Notes: a model not told the origin generated them from the letters alone. Positions 1-11,910 are shown, counted from the first letter of the stretch. The stretch: 64,000 nucleotides of DNA from Priapulus caudatus (GCF_000485595.1 NW_014577409.1:50921-114920), one strand, 5' to 3'. A program made the numbers and translations.

Positions 1-77
1 TGTTTGTTGTTTGTTCGTTTGTGTGTGTATGTGTATGTTTGTTGTTTGTTCGTTTGTGTGTGTGTATGTATGTGTGT

Positions 78-118
<41 letters not shown>
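1..118. repeat. TG-rich microsatellite
   Basis: TGTTTG units grade into a pure TG run. The open frame across it encodes only Val/Cys low complexity and is not a gene. Confidence 0.9.
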
Positions 119-122
<4 letters not shown>

Positions 123-1690
123 GGCTTGTGCTCGTGCTAGTACGTGATGGCTATCGCCGATCATCCCCCCCACTCCTCGGTACGGATTTACGCCCCTGCC
201 GGGCCGTAGCTAGGCTACTACGGCGCCTACGTAGGCCTGTTGGGCGTATCAGTTCGGCAGTTCCCGGAGAGCCTCGGAAGTTGGAAGGGGCGCAATTTTA
301 GCACTTGCCCCGGGCGCTGTTTTTCCTAGATACGCCTCTGCCCACACCATAGCAATATATAGAGACACCTATATATACGTCAAGAGTTCATATTATCAGG
401 AGTTTCCCTCTTATCTACTCCTGATATTATCAGAAATATATAATAGGAAGTCAGGGAGCCTATTATCCCCTATTCCCTATAACCAATATTCCCTATCTAC
501 TTCTGGTATTATGTATAGAGTCTCTATTATGGACTCTTGATATACGTATACCATAGAAATAATATAGATAGATAGTATAGGTTATCTATATTATTTCTAT
601 CATCTATGACGTTTACGCTGAAGAATAATTAATGTATTTACACAACGCAAACGGTGAACAACTGATTTCCTATTGGCTGTTTATCGTAGGCGAGGTCTGG
701 GCGAGCTCGCCAAAGTATATCACGTGATCCAGTTTCAGACATGGCGGACGAATTTGCTTGTTATGGTAAGGGAGCTAGATCATATATATCATTTACACTT
801 ATTGCATGTATATCTAATGTATAATAGATATGCATACTATATAGTACATATATATATATGTATTTATGTAGATATACATACTGTGTATCTACCTCCTTGG
901 TTATGGTAACAATTGGCATTGCGTACACTTAACACTAACAGTAACAGTAACACTGTCAGTGTTGTAACCCAACCAGGCAGTGTGACTAACGTCAATACAC
1001 CGCCTGACATCCATCCATTGAAAAATCTTGTAGCTGTACAAAAACTACCGAACAATTACGTATATCTCAAATAAAATAATGATCTAAGGATTTCTGCCTT
1101 GTTCAGTATTAAGTATAACATTCATCTTATAGTATTCAAGCGTCGTTATTAAAACTAATACCTTAGTTAGCTAAGCTACCTACAAATTTCAAGAGCCGAA
1201 GTAAACTTTCAAATCAACTCGGACCGCCATAGCTCCACTGCGCATGCGTTGCGATCGGTACGCGGAAAATCCGAAACAATTCTGATATATGCACCACGTT
1301 GAACTTGAGGTGTCGCTGTATACGCAATCATAAGCTGATGACGTAGCGGTACCTTGAAAGCGCGCGATTTACGAAAATCAAGATCACCTTTGACTCTGTG
1401 TGTGTGCGCGCGCTTTAGGAATGTGTCATTAATCGGAGTATTTGAACATTATTGAAGTAAAATAATTAGGTCAAAACAAACATTAAGGCTGCAGCTGTCT
1501 AGTGAAGACAAGTTGTAATTACAATTGAAGAGTGCGTGTGTGGAAATTTACACACACATAGTATATATAATATTATATTTACTAAAAATACAAAATCCAC
1601 ATAATACAGTGCATTTATATTCGTATAAATAGGCATAGTAATAATTCTGGTAACAATCAATTTTAAAATATGTAACAAAATATCTTTTTA
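119..1690. other. Gene-free upstream region with AT hairpins
   Basis: No convincing gene. It is AT-rich with several hairpins; 392-437 carries arms around ATCAGGAG/CTCCTGAT. At 744 an ATG followed by a GTAAGG donor at about 768 could be an isolated first exon, but nothing downstream confirms it. The last few hundred bases should hold the promoter of the + strand gene that starts at 1695. Confidence 0.5.
553..600. repeat. Perfect 18-bp inverted repeat
   Basis: Arms 553-570 and 583-600 are exact reverse complements (ATAGAAATAATATAGATA) around a 12-nt loop. AT-rich; it could be a MITE relic or an element terminus. No target-site duplication is evident. Confidence 0.7.
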
Positions 1691-1694
1691 AATT

Positions 1695-4600
1695 ATGGCA
1701 ACCTGTGTGGTTTGCGACTCTATTTTTGAGCAAAAACTTAAAGGATTCAAGCGGATTTCTGTCTTATCCATTACCACTCCTAGAACGTTTGGCAAAGTGT
1801 TTCAGAAATCACCCCAAAAATTTTTTATACCTGGAAATTTCATTTGCACCGCTTGTTTATCAAAACTTAAAATGGTAGCAAAACATACGACGAAATCGGG
1901 AAAGCGAAGATGGCAGGATAGAAAAACTCCAATCAAACACACAGAGTCTGCTCCTGGTAGTTCGAGTTCGACACCAGCACAGCCTTCTAAACGGCAAGCT
2001 TCATTCTCAACGCCAAAGTTGACTGAACCACCTCTACCATCATTTCACTCTCCGTCACCAGTTTTGCCATCGTCAGCCTCAGAGAGCAACAGCGAGGCTC
2101 AGCTAAATAAAACATATATCCAAAAAGCGACTGAATACTTCGAATCATTTCGATATCTAGCTGGATTTGCCATATTAGCCCATAACTCAAAGGCGGCAAA
2201 AAAGGCACTCATCGAAACAGCATGCACAATAATAAAGAAAGAGGTAAGTTGTATTTTTCTATGTGATGGCCCTTTTTTACACTTAATTTATATGTAAGTG
2301 GATCTAGCGTATACACTGAAAAGTAAAAAAAAAATCTATAATCATTGAATCACATCATCAATGAATCACATCAATCAGTATTTAACATGAAAATGTAAAC
2401 AATAATAATAATAATTTGTAACCATAATTTTAAACTTCAGTTCAGGATGGTACAACAGGAGCAAGGCCTAATTCTGACTGAAAAGCTGTCACGTGAAACC
2501 CTGGCCAGGTTTTCGTGGTCGTCAGCAATTAATGAGTTGGCGCCGATCATGCCTGCAACAGTGGCATGCTTTAATGCCACATTGCCAGTTGCAAGGCAGA
2601 TCAGAAGGCAGACTTCCAGAGGACGGAAAGGCTGCAAAAGGTTACTTTTTTGTTAGGGATTTTTTGTAGTTTACTTCATCACAATAAATTCTCACACTGT
2701 TCACACTACTATAATAGCTCAAAGTCATTTTCCTGCTAACAATTAACACTCCGCAATTAAATGTCAGGTGCAGACGATATCTTGACATATTTAATTGCAG
2801 GAACCTTCGACCACACGAGGTAAAGGCGGAGCAAGACAGGAGCCTTGGCCACATGCTTGCAGTAGCACTGCACAAGAAGTCGCCTAAAAAATTCAACTTC
2901 GTGCAGCAGAGTGTTGGTGTCGAGTTATGGCGGCAGGGAGCTCCACACAAGGTCTTCCGGACACTCTGTCACATGGGCATCAGCCAAGGGGTTGGAGGTG
3001 CACGGAATAACGTCGATCGGTTGGGAGCAGAGCACGATCAACAGCTCCTACTCTGGAAGCAGAATTTAGAGGTACAGTTAGTACACAACTGCACTATGTC
3101 ACTATATTGTTCATCATTCATTGGGGGTTCTCCCAAATGCAGGAGCGCTCTGAGTTTGTAAGTTTGTTATATTGTGCATGACAATGTAATGCAATTGTCC
3201 AATTTATCTCTGTTTTGCCATGCTTCTGGACTTGACCTTACACTTTTTTTTTTTTTTTAGTAAGTAACCATGCTGTATGTTATTGTTTTCGAATTCTAGG
3301 TAAGCATAGAAGTTGTCGATGCCAATCCTTCGACGACGTCTGGCATGGTCGCTGTGCTTGAGCACCTTCAGCAATATGTCGCTGTAAAAGAAGGCAAACC
3401 TGTTGAAAATTTGGTTGGTGGAGATGGCCTCTCTATAGAGCGCATAATCCATACACAGCATGCGCGCAACAACGGTGAGAACTGGCATCACCGCCTGGAT
3501 TCCATGTGGGCAGCACCCCAGGAATTCCATAAGGAAATTCTGCTTCTTCAGGTTAGTAATAAATATTTGCTGAAAACAGCTATAGATAAACATCTGAACA
3601 ACAACGATTACCTTATAGCTAGATAAAATAAAATAAATTGGTTCACCAGCATGATCCATAAGGATTTTTTATTTCTTATTTTTTGCAAATGAAAGCTTTT
3701 TTTTCTAATAAGTCCATTTATATATATAAATGAAATAATACCATACATATCTAACTGTCTCATTTCTTCTCGTATAGGACTCCAATAACAGGTTTTTCGT
3801 TGGAGCAAGTATAGCTGACAGAGGGACCATTAGCCAGCTGAAATCGGACTTCAACCATCGAGCCCTTCGAAAGGATGTGATGTCCAACTTCCAGCATGTA
3901 TGGGACATGTATGAAGTAAGTTAAAATACAATACAATGAGACAGCTCGCAGAAGCAAACTCAATAGCAGCAATAATGTATACGAGATAGAAGCACAGCAT
4001 GCATGCTTACAATATTTTGTGCATTGAAACTGAGCCCATTTGGTCTTAAGAAATGGTTCACTTATTTATTTACAGTTTACTACAGATGGCTACGTGTTGC
4101 TCTGCGCTATGCAGCTGCAAGAAACCACCATGAAAAGCTTCCCTAGCCAGGGAACGAGTGAAGACCAACTAGATTGGCTTCACCGTCTCGCCCAAGAAGT
4201 GGTCGACTTCTGCTGGGAGCAACCTGACATGGATGGGATCAGGTTTGCTGCAAAAGCATATGCAGACGAATCACCGGACAGTGCTGTTGATGACTCCGTT
4301 TTCTGCACGTGTCAAGCAGGTATGCGTATTATGCAAACTCAAGAAAAAACCTGTTTATCGAGAAGTAAAACTCAGACACAATGATTAAATCAGTAATTGA
4401 GGTATTTTTATATCTTTTTCTGGTTATAGAGAAAGACGATGTCATGGTACTGTGCTGCAGCTTATCATGCAAAGTGGGCTGGTACCACATAAGTTGCGTG
4501 CAACTGAAGCAAGAGCCATCTTCTGATGAAGATTGGTACTGCAGCAGCGAATGCGCTGGTAGTTCCACTTACGTGTACTGCTCCTGCCACCACAAGCGTG

Positions 4601-5759
4601 CAGAAGATATGGTGCAATGCGCCCTGAAGCAGCATTGCAGGAATGCCGAGTGGTATCACAAGAGCTGCAAAGGGATTGCACAGGACGAATGTCTCCCAGG
4701 TAAACAGTGATTGTTTATCGGGGGTAAACTATAGCCATCTTGTTGTGCTATTATTGAGAAAAAATGACATAATTATTTCAATCATTCCAGATGCATGGTA
4801 TTGTGGTGAAGCATGCCATCTAGAAGCAGAAGGTGATGACTGCGTCCGCAACCACACAAAGGCAATAATGTGGGAAGGCCTCTCGCACCTGTCTAGAAGG
4901 ATGGCGGTGCGTGAAGGGGATGGTGCAGCAATGCTTGATGATTGGAAGATGGACATGTTACAATTTTGGAACAGGCGCCATCCTAAATATTTCACAATTG
5001 CCCATCACTTCCTGGCATGTAAGTTTACAAGCAAATCAAAGTTCATGTTGCTCTAAGTGTGAGAACGTATAGGGGAAAACCGTTTTTTAAACAATTGACC
5101 ACAAGGTTAGGTCTGTCAGCAATTTAAATTATTCTTCTATGTTTACAACTCTATAGGTGTAGGAGGATACGCCCCTCCACAAATAAGGCATCACCTCATG
5201 TGGAACAGGGTTGCGAACTTGAACGGGAAACCAGGTGGCAACATTGGTCTGGACCTGTGTAATGAACACATTAATCGGGACTTCAAAGGTTTGTTGAGCG
5301 TACAACGGCTAAGCTTTGCTAAACCATGTTTTTTGTTTATTTCCTAGACACATAATAATGCAAACTATGAAATTCCCTGACATGTTTACATTGTACATTT
5401 CTCAAACAGAACTGCTGGCCAACTCCAACGGCAACTACACTCCTCAGACAGTGAAGAGATGTTCACAGATGTCCGGACCCTATGGCCGAACACTCGACGA
5501 CGGATTCACAGATGTTGGCCTCGTGGACATGAGAACTCCGAATCGTAAGCGCCGGCCAAATCTCTACAAAGCCGACGTGAGCCGGTTCGTGACAGAATAT
5601 AGCAGCGACTCACTCTGCGACTACATTCCTGGGCGAGAGCACGATGCTTTCCCTAACTTTGAAGCACCCAACCAACTGTTCTCTCCAGTAAGGCTTGGTA
5701 GGAAACTGTACAAATTCTCACATGCCATGGATTCATGGCGTCAAATTAAAAATGTATAA
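1695..5759 (+). CDS. DUF6589-like protein with two PHD fingers (10 exons, intact)
   Basis: Exons 1695-2243, 2441-2640, 2801-3071, 3300-3551, 3778-3915, 4076-4319, 4430-4699, 4791-5018, 5157-5288 and 5410-5759 all have GT/AG borders and matching phases. They sum to 2634 nt (877 codons plus TAA) with no disruption. The N-terminus has CVVC (aa 4-7) and CTAC (about aa 52), a ZAD-like Cys4 arrangement, then a Ser/Pro-rich linker. GGDGLSIER (about aa 380) and the DLCNEHINRDFKE stretch (about aa 750-763) match the pattern I know for DUF6589, a family expanded in fungi and invertebrates and probably mobile-element derived. Aa 543-655 hold two Cys/His clusters of PHD type, each ending WYC-x3-C. The biochemical role is unknown. 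It converges with a RecQ-like gene and overlaps its 3' end by 27 bp. The ATG at 1695 is the first in frame and is followed by the Cys motif. Exon 2 could use an acceptor a few bases downstream. The gene structure is firm; the family name is from memory of motifs. Confidence 0.8.
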
Positions 5760-7312
5760 CCTACCTGGCATCTGTGGCTGTTCCAGCAACTTCTTGTCAC
5801 ATATACAGCAGCAGGAGTTTGGCTTAGAGCAGTTTTGCAGTGCATTATTGTCCATGCCAGGAGTGAAGAGGAACTGCAAAATTCCTTTGCGAAGGCATGT
5901 TTCATCAGCCTGTGCAGACAGCAATAACATGCGCATAGGCTCGTCAACTCGCCTCTTGTCTATGGAACCTGGGTAAATGTACATAATAGCACGTCCAGGT
6001 CTACCATCGCGCGCACACCTGCCCACTTCCTGCCAATACGTCATTATGCCAGCTGATGGGCCCCAGTGAATGACAATGTCAATGTTGGAAATGTTGATTC
6101 CCATGCCGAAGGCGATGGTCGCCACAACACATCATAGAGCAGACTGTGCATCCACAACACTGCTGGCGATACGGGTGTGGCTGTCTGCATCCGTTGAGGA
6201 GTGATACATCTCCACCACTCTGCTGTGAACATCACGCGTGCTGCTTGAATAGGCAGCAGACCCAAGCTCTAGCATCAGCCAGTGATAGATGGAAGCAACA
6301 TGGTCCACTTGTCTGCAAATAGCGAATAAGCCTTTTGTAGCCACTCATTAGTAACGTTTGTAATGACTATGCTAAAAAGTGTATTTGAAAATGTATGTTT
6401 ATATTGACTGATCCCATTTGAGGTGTACTTGTAGCCTTCAGCCTCACTTTTGTAAATACGTACTACTTCACAATTTATTACTCCTACTTAGAGTAATAGA
6501 AAAATACCTTGCATAAATGAGGGCTTTTGTTGCCAGGCTGCCTTTGGCTTTGATTTCGGATACATACCATCCGAGCGCTTTATCAAAGGCTTTACTCGGC
6601 AGAGTTTTCACTGTTAAGTGAATGTTTGGTCTGTGTACAGAATATTTCTAAGGTATTTTTCAAAATCAATGTATATTTCAAAATCAGAAATGTTATATAC
6701 ACTATGTGTACTTATATACAACTATGTACATTTAGTATCAGTGTCATTGGTGTAAAAAAAATTCAATTAAGTATTGTGAGCATTGTGTATGTACCTATCA
6801 GGAAGACGTGCGACCTTTAGAACGGCGTCTTCTTTCAAGTGCATGGCGCCGATTATTGCCGTGACCATTTCAGAGGTCGCTGTCGCAGTGAGCATCATCA
6901 CAGGTGTACTCGCCAAGCGACATCTGAGCTCTACTATCTTCAGATATTGCTCTCTGAAGGTCCCGCCCCTAATTTAGACATTTTCAACAACAAAAAATTA
7001 GTTTTTTATTTAAATTCACAAAGATGTAAGCGGTGATGGCACCATGCATTACATTGTAATTTACTCCATACACTCCATGAAATATAATCGTGGCTGTATG
7101 CTCCACATAGTAACGCTTCTATTGCATGCTCACCATTTAGCGAGACAGTGGGCCTCATCAATGCAAAGCAAGGTGATGCTGTTCTTAGAAAGCCGGACCC
7201 ACTCCCACCATATCGGTGTCATTATGGCTTCTGGTGACGAGTAAACGATTTTGCATACTCCTTTGTGGAGGTCTGTAAAAAAATGATTGTACATTTTTTG
7301 TTTCATTTAGTG

Positions 7313-7383
7313 TAGCTCTAGTAACTATAGCCCGCGTACAGTTGTCGCAGGCAACTGTACGCGGACTATTGTTACTAGAGCTA
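7313..7383. mobile_element. 71-bp hairpin MITE in helicase intron 2
   Basis: The element is almost wholly a hairpin: arms starting TAGCTCTAGTAAC, about 33 bp each with two or three mismatches, and a 5-nt loop. It is flanked by an exact 9-bp direct repeat, CATTTAGTG, at 7304-7312 and 7384-7392. A 9-bp duplication is typical of Mutator-like elements among others. The core CTATAGCCCGCGTACAGTTG recurs at 11784-11803. Confidence 0.85.
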
Positions 7384-7712
7384 CATTTAGTGTAAATCGG
7401 TAAAATATTAAAAAGAATGTTTTCTACTTTTATTTAATGTTGATCTGTAAAAACATTTTAAAATGTGTTCTTCTTTCATTTGGTGATGGGAAATTCCTTA
7501 CCTGCCACAGTTTCCTGCTTCATGTCCTGCTTTCGCAGAAGAGCTGCACACCTAACGCCTCGACTGGACCATCTCGAGACCTGGTCAAGCATGAGGCTCC
7601 GTAACGGTGAAATCACCAACGTGATGTGCTGGGTTTCAGGATGCAACTGTAGGAGAACGTATAACTATAATGTCAGTGCTGATATAATTATACATTGGGG
7701 AGAATGGATGAA

Positions 7713-7772
7713 AACACGCACGCACGCACGCACGCGGGAGCGCGCGCACACACATACACACACACAAATATA
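7713..7772. repeat. ACGC / CA microsatellite
   Basis: An (ACGC)n run followed by (CA)n, lying in intron 1 of the RecQ-like gene. Confidence 0.85.
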
Positions 7773-7994
7773 TTTATATATTTACATAGCTTTGACATAG
7801 TCAGATGTATAGTTCTAGAAATAATGCTGTTTAATACGTACTTCATCCATCGGAAGGCTAAACAGCCCAAAACATTCGCTCTTTCCATATCCAGTCGGCA
7901 ATATCCCAAAAGTGTGCCGTTTCTGGGCAGCAGCTACTAATATTTGTTTCTGTTCAGTTCCAAGCTCGAACGGTAGCTTAAGAGAGTTGACAAC

Positions 7995-8078
7995 AGTTTG
8001 CAAAGCCGAATTTATATGATCAGACATGTTGTCGAACAAGAGTTTGCAGAGCCGAATTTATATGATCAGGCATGTTGT
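7995..8078. repeat. Tandem duplication across the helicase start codon
   Basis: Two copies with 46-bp period (7995-8040 and 8041-8078) share nearly every base. The upstream copy, read on the minus strand, contains its own ATG (about 8071) and a short frame repeating the helicase N-terminus (DHINSALQT) that ends at TGA, so it acts as an upstream ORF. Confidence 0.8.
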
Positions 8079-8860
8079 CCGTAGTGAGCACTGAGATTAC
8101 AGAGAGAATTGCCATAGCAACGGAAATGCTACGTTGACGATAGTCATATTTATAGATAAAAATAAATACTTAGAAAAACAGAATCAAGCATAATTAAGCA
8201 TCATATACACACATAAATAAATATAAAAACATTAAAAATCAGAAAACATAAATCTGCAACAACTTAATAATTATCATAACGAAAACTTTACTTGCCTTGG
8301 AAATCAGGTCGATTGCCGATTTTAGTCGCACCGAACATGGCGGACATGGCGGTTTCTTGTTGTGTTCATCCAATAAATCTCAGAAAATACGGCATAACTC
8401 GATAAATAGCCATCGGATAGACGCGTATTCTCCTGTTTCTCCATCGATACGCGGCTCTTTGCCATCGGTCCTCTGTCTGCCGCAACAGCCTGCAACCGCG
8501 TGCAACCTGCCCACACCTCCACTTGGAAATACATTGTCCCCGTCACTAGCGCCGGAACCGCGCTAGCGCCACGCAACGAAAAATGGCGGTGACAAGTTGG
8601 TAAATAATCTTCGTCGAACGAGTAATATAGCAAGTACAAACATTTAACCGTTAGTTTGCAGTTTAATTTTAGTGTTTGCAGTAACTTAAGACATTTGTCC
8701 GGCAGAGAATGTGCTTATTTGGCATACCGAAGAAGTTATTAAGCGCAAAAAGTTGTCTTTGCTTACTACAAAACTGCCATAGTATTTCTATAGCCCTGCG
8801 GCGGAGCAGAGGGCTATAGTTTCATAAGCTACGTATTGTGTGTGTGCGTGCGTGCGTGTT

Positions 8861-8892
<32 letters not shown>

Positions 8893-10150
8893 ATCTGTGT
8901 GTTGTGTGTGCGTATTAGCCAGCGAGCCGTGCAGCCCGTGATTTGGACGGTCCGCTTTGAAACTGCAATGGCCAAAGAAATAGAAAATAGTTATAAATAC
9001 AGATGTAAACAAGTTAAGGAAACAGTAGCCTCTAGGTTCTAGGGTTATTTTCAGCTAATTTAGGTTATAATTGCGCTAACATAAAAAGTTTCATGGTTCA
9101 ATCACCATTAGAAATAACTTTTTTTAAATGTTTTAAAACTAACGACTACGAGTTTGATTACAACGACGGTGGCGCCACTCAAAGCGCACGATCTGAGAAA
9201 GTTGCGCAACGGACTTTCCAGCCAAGGCTACAGACGGAGGGTATTTCTTTATTATCATTTAAAAAGCAAAAGGATTGTAATTATCTTATAACGACATATA
9301 GTTTCAGTTATAAATGGATAAATTTGCCCTAAATATGAATATCGTTTCGCTTAAATAGCATTTAGGTATAAATATAATTGCACTTTTTTGTGATTAGCCT
9401 CGTCGTCATTTACCTGCAAAATCAAAAATGCAAATACGCAACTTTTCAGGGTGGCAGCACGGTCGCGGGTGTCATGCGCCGTTCAAATTTCGTAGCGTTG
9501 ATGTGTAATAATTATTAAGTATCTGGTGACAAATACATGTGGATAGACGATTTGTTATACAATAAGTACAGTTGATGCAGTAAAATCCTATGAGCTACTG
9601 TCCCTTTAAACAATTTTAAAATTAAAAATATTCCTGCTAATACCCTAACCCTAACCTCTAAACGAACCCTAACCTAACGATATATATACATGGAAATATC
9701 ATGAGTTATAATAGAAGAGTGAATACGAAAGACATGAAAGTAGGGACGAAAAGAAACAGGCAAGCATTCACCTTGTGTAACCAGATTAATTTAGGAAACA
9801 TAGATAGATATATTAATTAATGTACAGAATGCATCCAACAGAACTGGAAGAATTGTATGCAGCCCGCGCGGGCCGGCAGCGGCTTCTCAGATGTTAGCTG
9901 GCTATGAGGATGACCACTGTATGCACCCCCCCCCCTGACGCTAGACTGGTACCCGGTCGCACCTCTCGGCTTAGTTACTCGATGGAGTAATCGAGGTGGG
10001 AGCGAATACCAGTCCCCCCCTGTACTTTTCTTATTTCATTATGACTTTCCGAAAAAGCGACGAATATCACAGATTTCCAGGTAATTTACTGCGGAGGAGC
10101 AAGTAGCATCATCCGCTTTAGCTCTAGTACTATACGCGTTTATTAACTGC
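8079..10150. other. No gene recognised; microsatellite and small hairpins
   Basis: Presumed promoter side of the RecQ-like gene, then intergenic DNA. It holds a TG/CA microsatellite at about 8836-8900 and an imperfect inverted repeat at about 9950-10015 beside two C-runs. None of the short frames has recognisable content. Confidence 0.5.
8788..8819. repeat. GGGCTATAG-core hairpin
   Basis: CTATAGCCCT at 8788-8797 faces AGGGCTATAG at 8810-8819 around a short GC loop. It shares the core of the MITEs at 7313 and 11784, so it is probably a fragment of that family. Confidence 0.6.
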
Positions 10151-10154
10151 TGCA

Positions 10155-11175
10155 GGGCTCACAGGCACTTGGAACGTCTCAATAAAAAAAATTAATGGTA
10201 AATAAAGCACGAAAGTCTAATGTTTCTCTTACTTATTTGCTCATAATCACCCTGTAAATGCCGGTCAACATGCTCATCTGCAACACACAAGTACCGCACA
10301 CACCCTGTGCTGCGCGTACACAAACAAGCATGAATAAGAGAGCAGGTAGGAAAGCGGGATTGAAAAATTCGCCATCGAGCTCGCTTCATTTCAAACCATC
10401 ACATCTCGAATACACATCCTACAGCTTTCAATCTTGGTATTATGTGTACATAAATGATCACTTGTCGAATATAACTGCTGGCATTTAGTTCTATACCTAC
10501 TCCGCCAGAGATATCTCGTGAAATCCTGCAGGAAATGTTTCTTCCGTGAAAATGTAAAGAGGACGAGATGTCTGTTTATACAACGAGTAATGGGGCGCAT
10601 TGATCCGGGATGAGCTGCTGCCGGCCTCCGAGCTACCATTTCGAGGGCCCGCCAAGCAAGCACAATGCGCCGGCGCAGGACGCCACGAACACACATTACG
10701 ACTACAGCGATCAATCGAATAGTAGCGCCGTTAGGGATTCTCGGATGATAACGTCCTCTTTACATTTTCACGGAGAGAACATTTCCTGCAGGATTCACGA
10801 GAGATATCTCTGGGTGAGTAGGTAAGGCAACAAAGGCCAGAGATATAATTCGAACAAGTGAACATTTATGTACACATAGATACCAAAGATGGAAGCTGTA
10901 GATGTGTATTTCGAGATGTGATGGTTTGAAATGAGCGAGCTGCGAGCAAATTTTTCAATCGGTTTTCATACCTGCTCTAAATATTCAGTTGTTGTCTACA
11001 TCAGCACAGGCGGGCAGGCATGCGGTGTACGCTGTGTGTTGCAGATGAGGCATTTGACCGGCATTTACAAGTAATTATAGGCGAAATAGAGTAGGAGAAA
11101 CATTAAGACTTTGCGTACATTTCGTGTTTATTTAGCATTAATTTTTTTTTATTGAGACGTTCCAAGTGCCTGTGG
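10155..11175. mobile_element. Large foldback (long inverted repeat) element
   Basis: The left arm (about 10155-10560) and right arm (about 10745-11175) are imperfect reverse complements. Outer ends read CACAGGCACTTGGAACGTCT and its complement near 11155-11175; inner ends share GAAATGTTT / GTGAAAATGTAAAGAGGAC. The spacer is about 185 bp. Arm differences are mostly indels. Either a foldback DNA transposon or a long-read inverted-duplication artefact. Confidence 0.65.
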
Positions 11176-11177
11176 CA

Positions 11178-11765
11178 TGGCTATAGAACATTTTCAGCTA
11201 GATTTCGTAACCGCACACCTGTTACAACCTGTCTCCATGAAAATGATCGCAAAACGCAAAAATGATCTGGCTTTTAACAACTTATTTTATCTTAATGGAC
11301 ATCTCTACCTATGCTTTTGAACACTTTCCACAACTTTATCACCATTATTTATCAATTTATTCTTAAAAGTGCCAGCACTACTTGTAAATTCCGTTTGAAA
11401 TGCTTTGTGTACACGCGTGACGTCACCCAAAATGTAGCTGCATCATAGCTGCCACAGTGTATAGCTGCCATGTGTTTTGCTTATATATCCGCTATTGATG
11501 CAGCTACATTTCGGGTGACGTCACGCGTGTACACACAGCATTTCAAACGAATTTGCAAGTAGTGCTTGGCATTTTTAGAATAAACGGATAAATACATGGT
11601 GTAAAGTTGTGGAAAGTATTCAAAAGATAGGTGAGATGTCCATGTAGATAAAAATAAGTGTTAAAAAGCCCGATCATTTAGCGTTTGCGATCCATTTTGC
11701 GTGGGACAGGTGGTAACAGGTTGCAGTTACGAAAATCTAGCTGAAAAATGTTCTATAGCCCTGCG
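11178..11765. mobile_element. Second foldback element
   Basis: Ends GCTATAGAACATTTTCAGCT and its complement near 11735-11757. The arms run to GTAGCTGCATCA / TGATGCAGCTAC around a spacer of about 45 bp at 11450-11495. It abuts the previous foldback with only a few bases between them. Confidence 0.7.
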
Positions 11766-11783
11766 GCAGTTAATGAACGTGGG

Positions 11784-11910
11784 CTATAGCCCGCGTACAG
11801 TTGCCGCGGCGGTCAGCCGCACGTTACTTGTATGCGTGAACTGGTACTGGGCCAGCGCGGCAAGCGTTGCCCGCTGTACTGTCAGCGGCAACTGTAGCGC
11901 CGGGCTATAG
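11784..11910. mobile_element. GGGCTATAG-family MITE
   Basis: CTATAGCCCGCGTACAGTTG at 11784 faces a matching arm ending CGGGCTATAG at 11910. Same core as the 71-bp element at 7313, with a longer unrelated interior. No clear target-site duplication. Confidence 0.65.

Larger units (their letters stand above)
5733..8027 (-). pseudogene. RecQ-like DNA helicase, six exons, one in-frame TGA
   Basis: Exons 8027-7842, 7646-7502, 7272-7134, 6968-6795, 6594-6518 and 6312-5733 join in phase to 437 codons. Superfamily 2 motifs appear in order: Walker A LPTGYGKS (exon 1), ISPLRSLMLDQ (exon 2), DEAH (exon 3), MLTATAT (exon 4), and ATIAFGMGIN followed by QEVGRCARDG (exon 6). A Cys cluster (CCCICDK) follows, like the RecQ zinc-binding region. 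The single defect is TGA at 6132-6134, just before the ATIAFGMG block, where related proteins have Arg or another residue; CGA to TGA would explain it. The enzyme would be an ATP-dependent 3'-5' helicase of the nucleus. It is shorter than cellular RecQ helicases and resembles the lineage-expanded RecQ-like genes of invertebrates. The TTG at 8039 is not a start; the first ATG is 8027. A MITE sits in intron 2. Either a very recent pseudogene or a sequencing error at one base. Confidence 0.8.

Noticed and set aside
6132..6134. TGA as selenocysteine
   Set aside because: The position is not a catalytic Cys in RecQ helicases, a plain CGA to TGA change explains it, and the downstream terminator is also TGA.
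9643..9672. CCCTAA repeats as an interstitial telomere
   Set aside because: Only three units, two of them adjacent; not enough to distinguish from chance.
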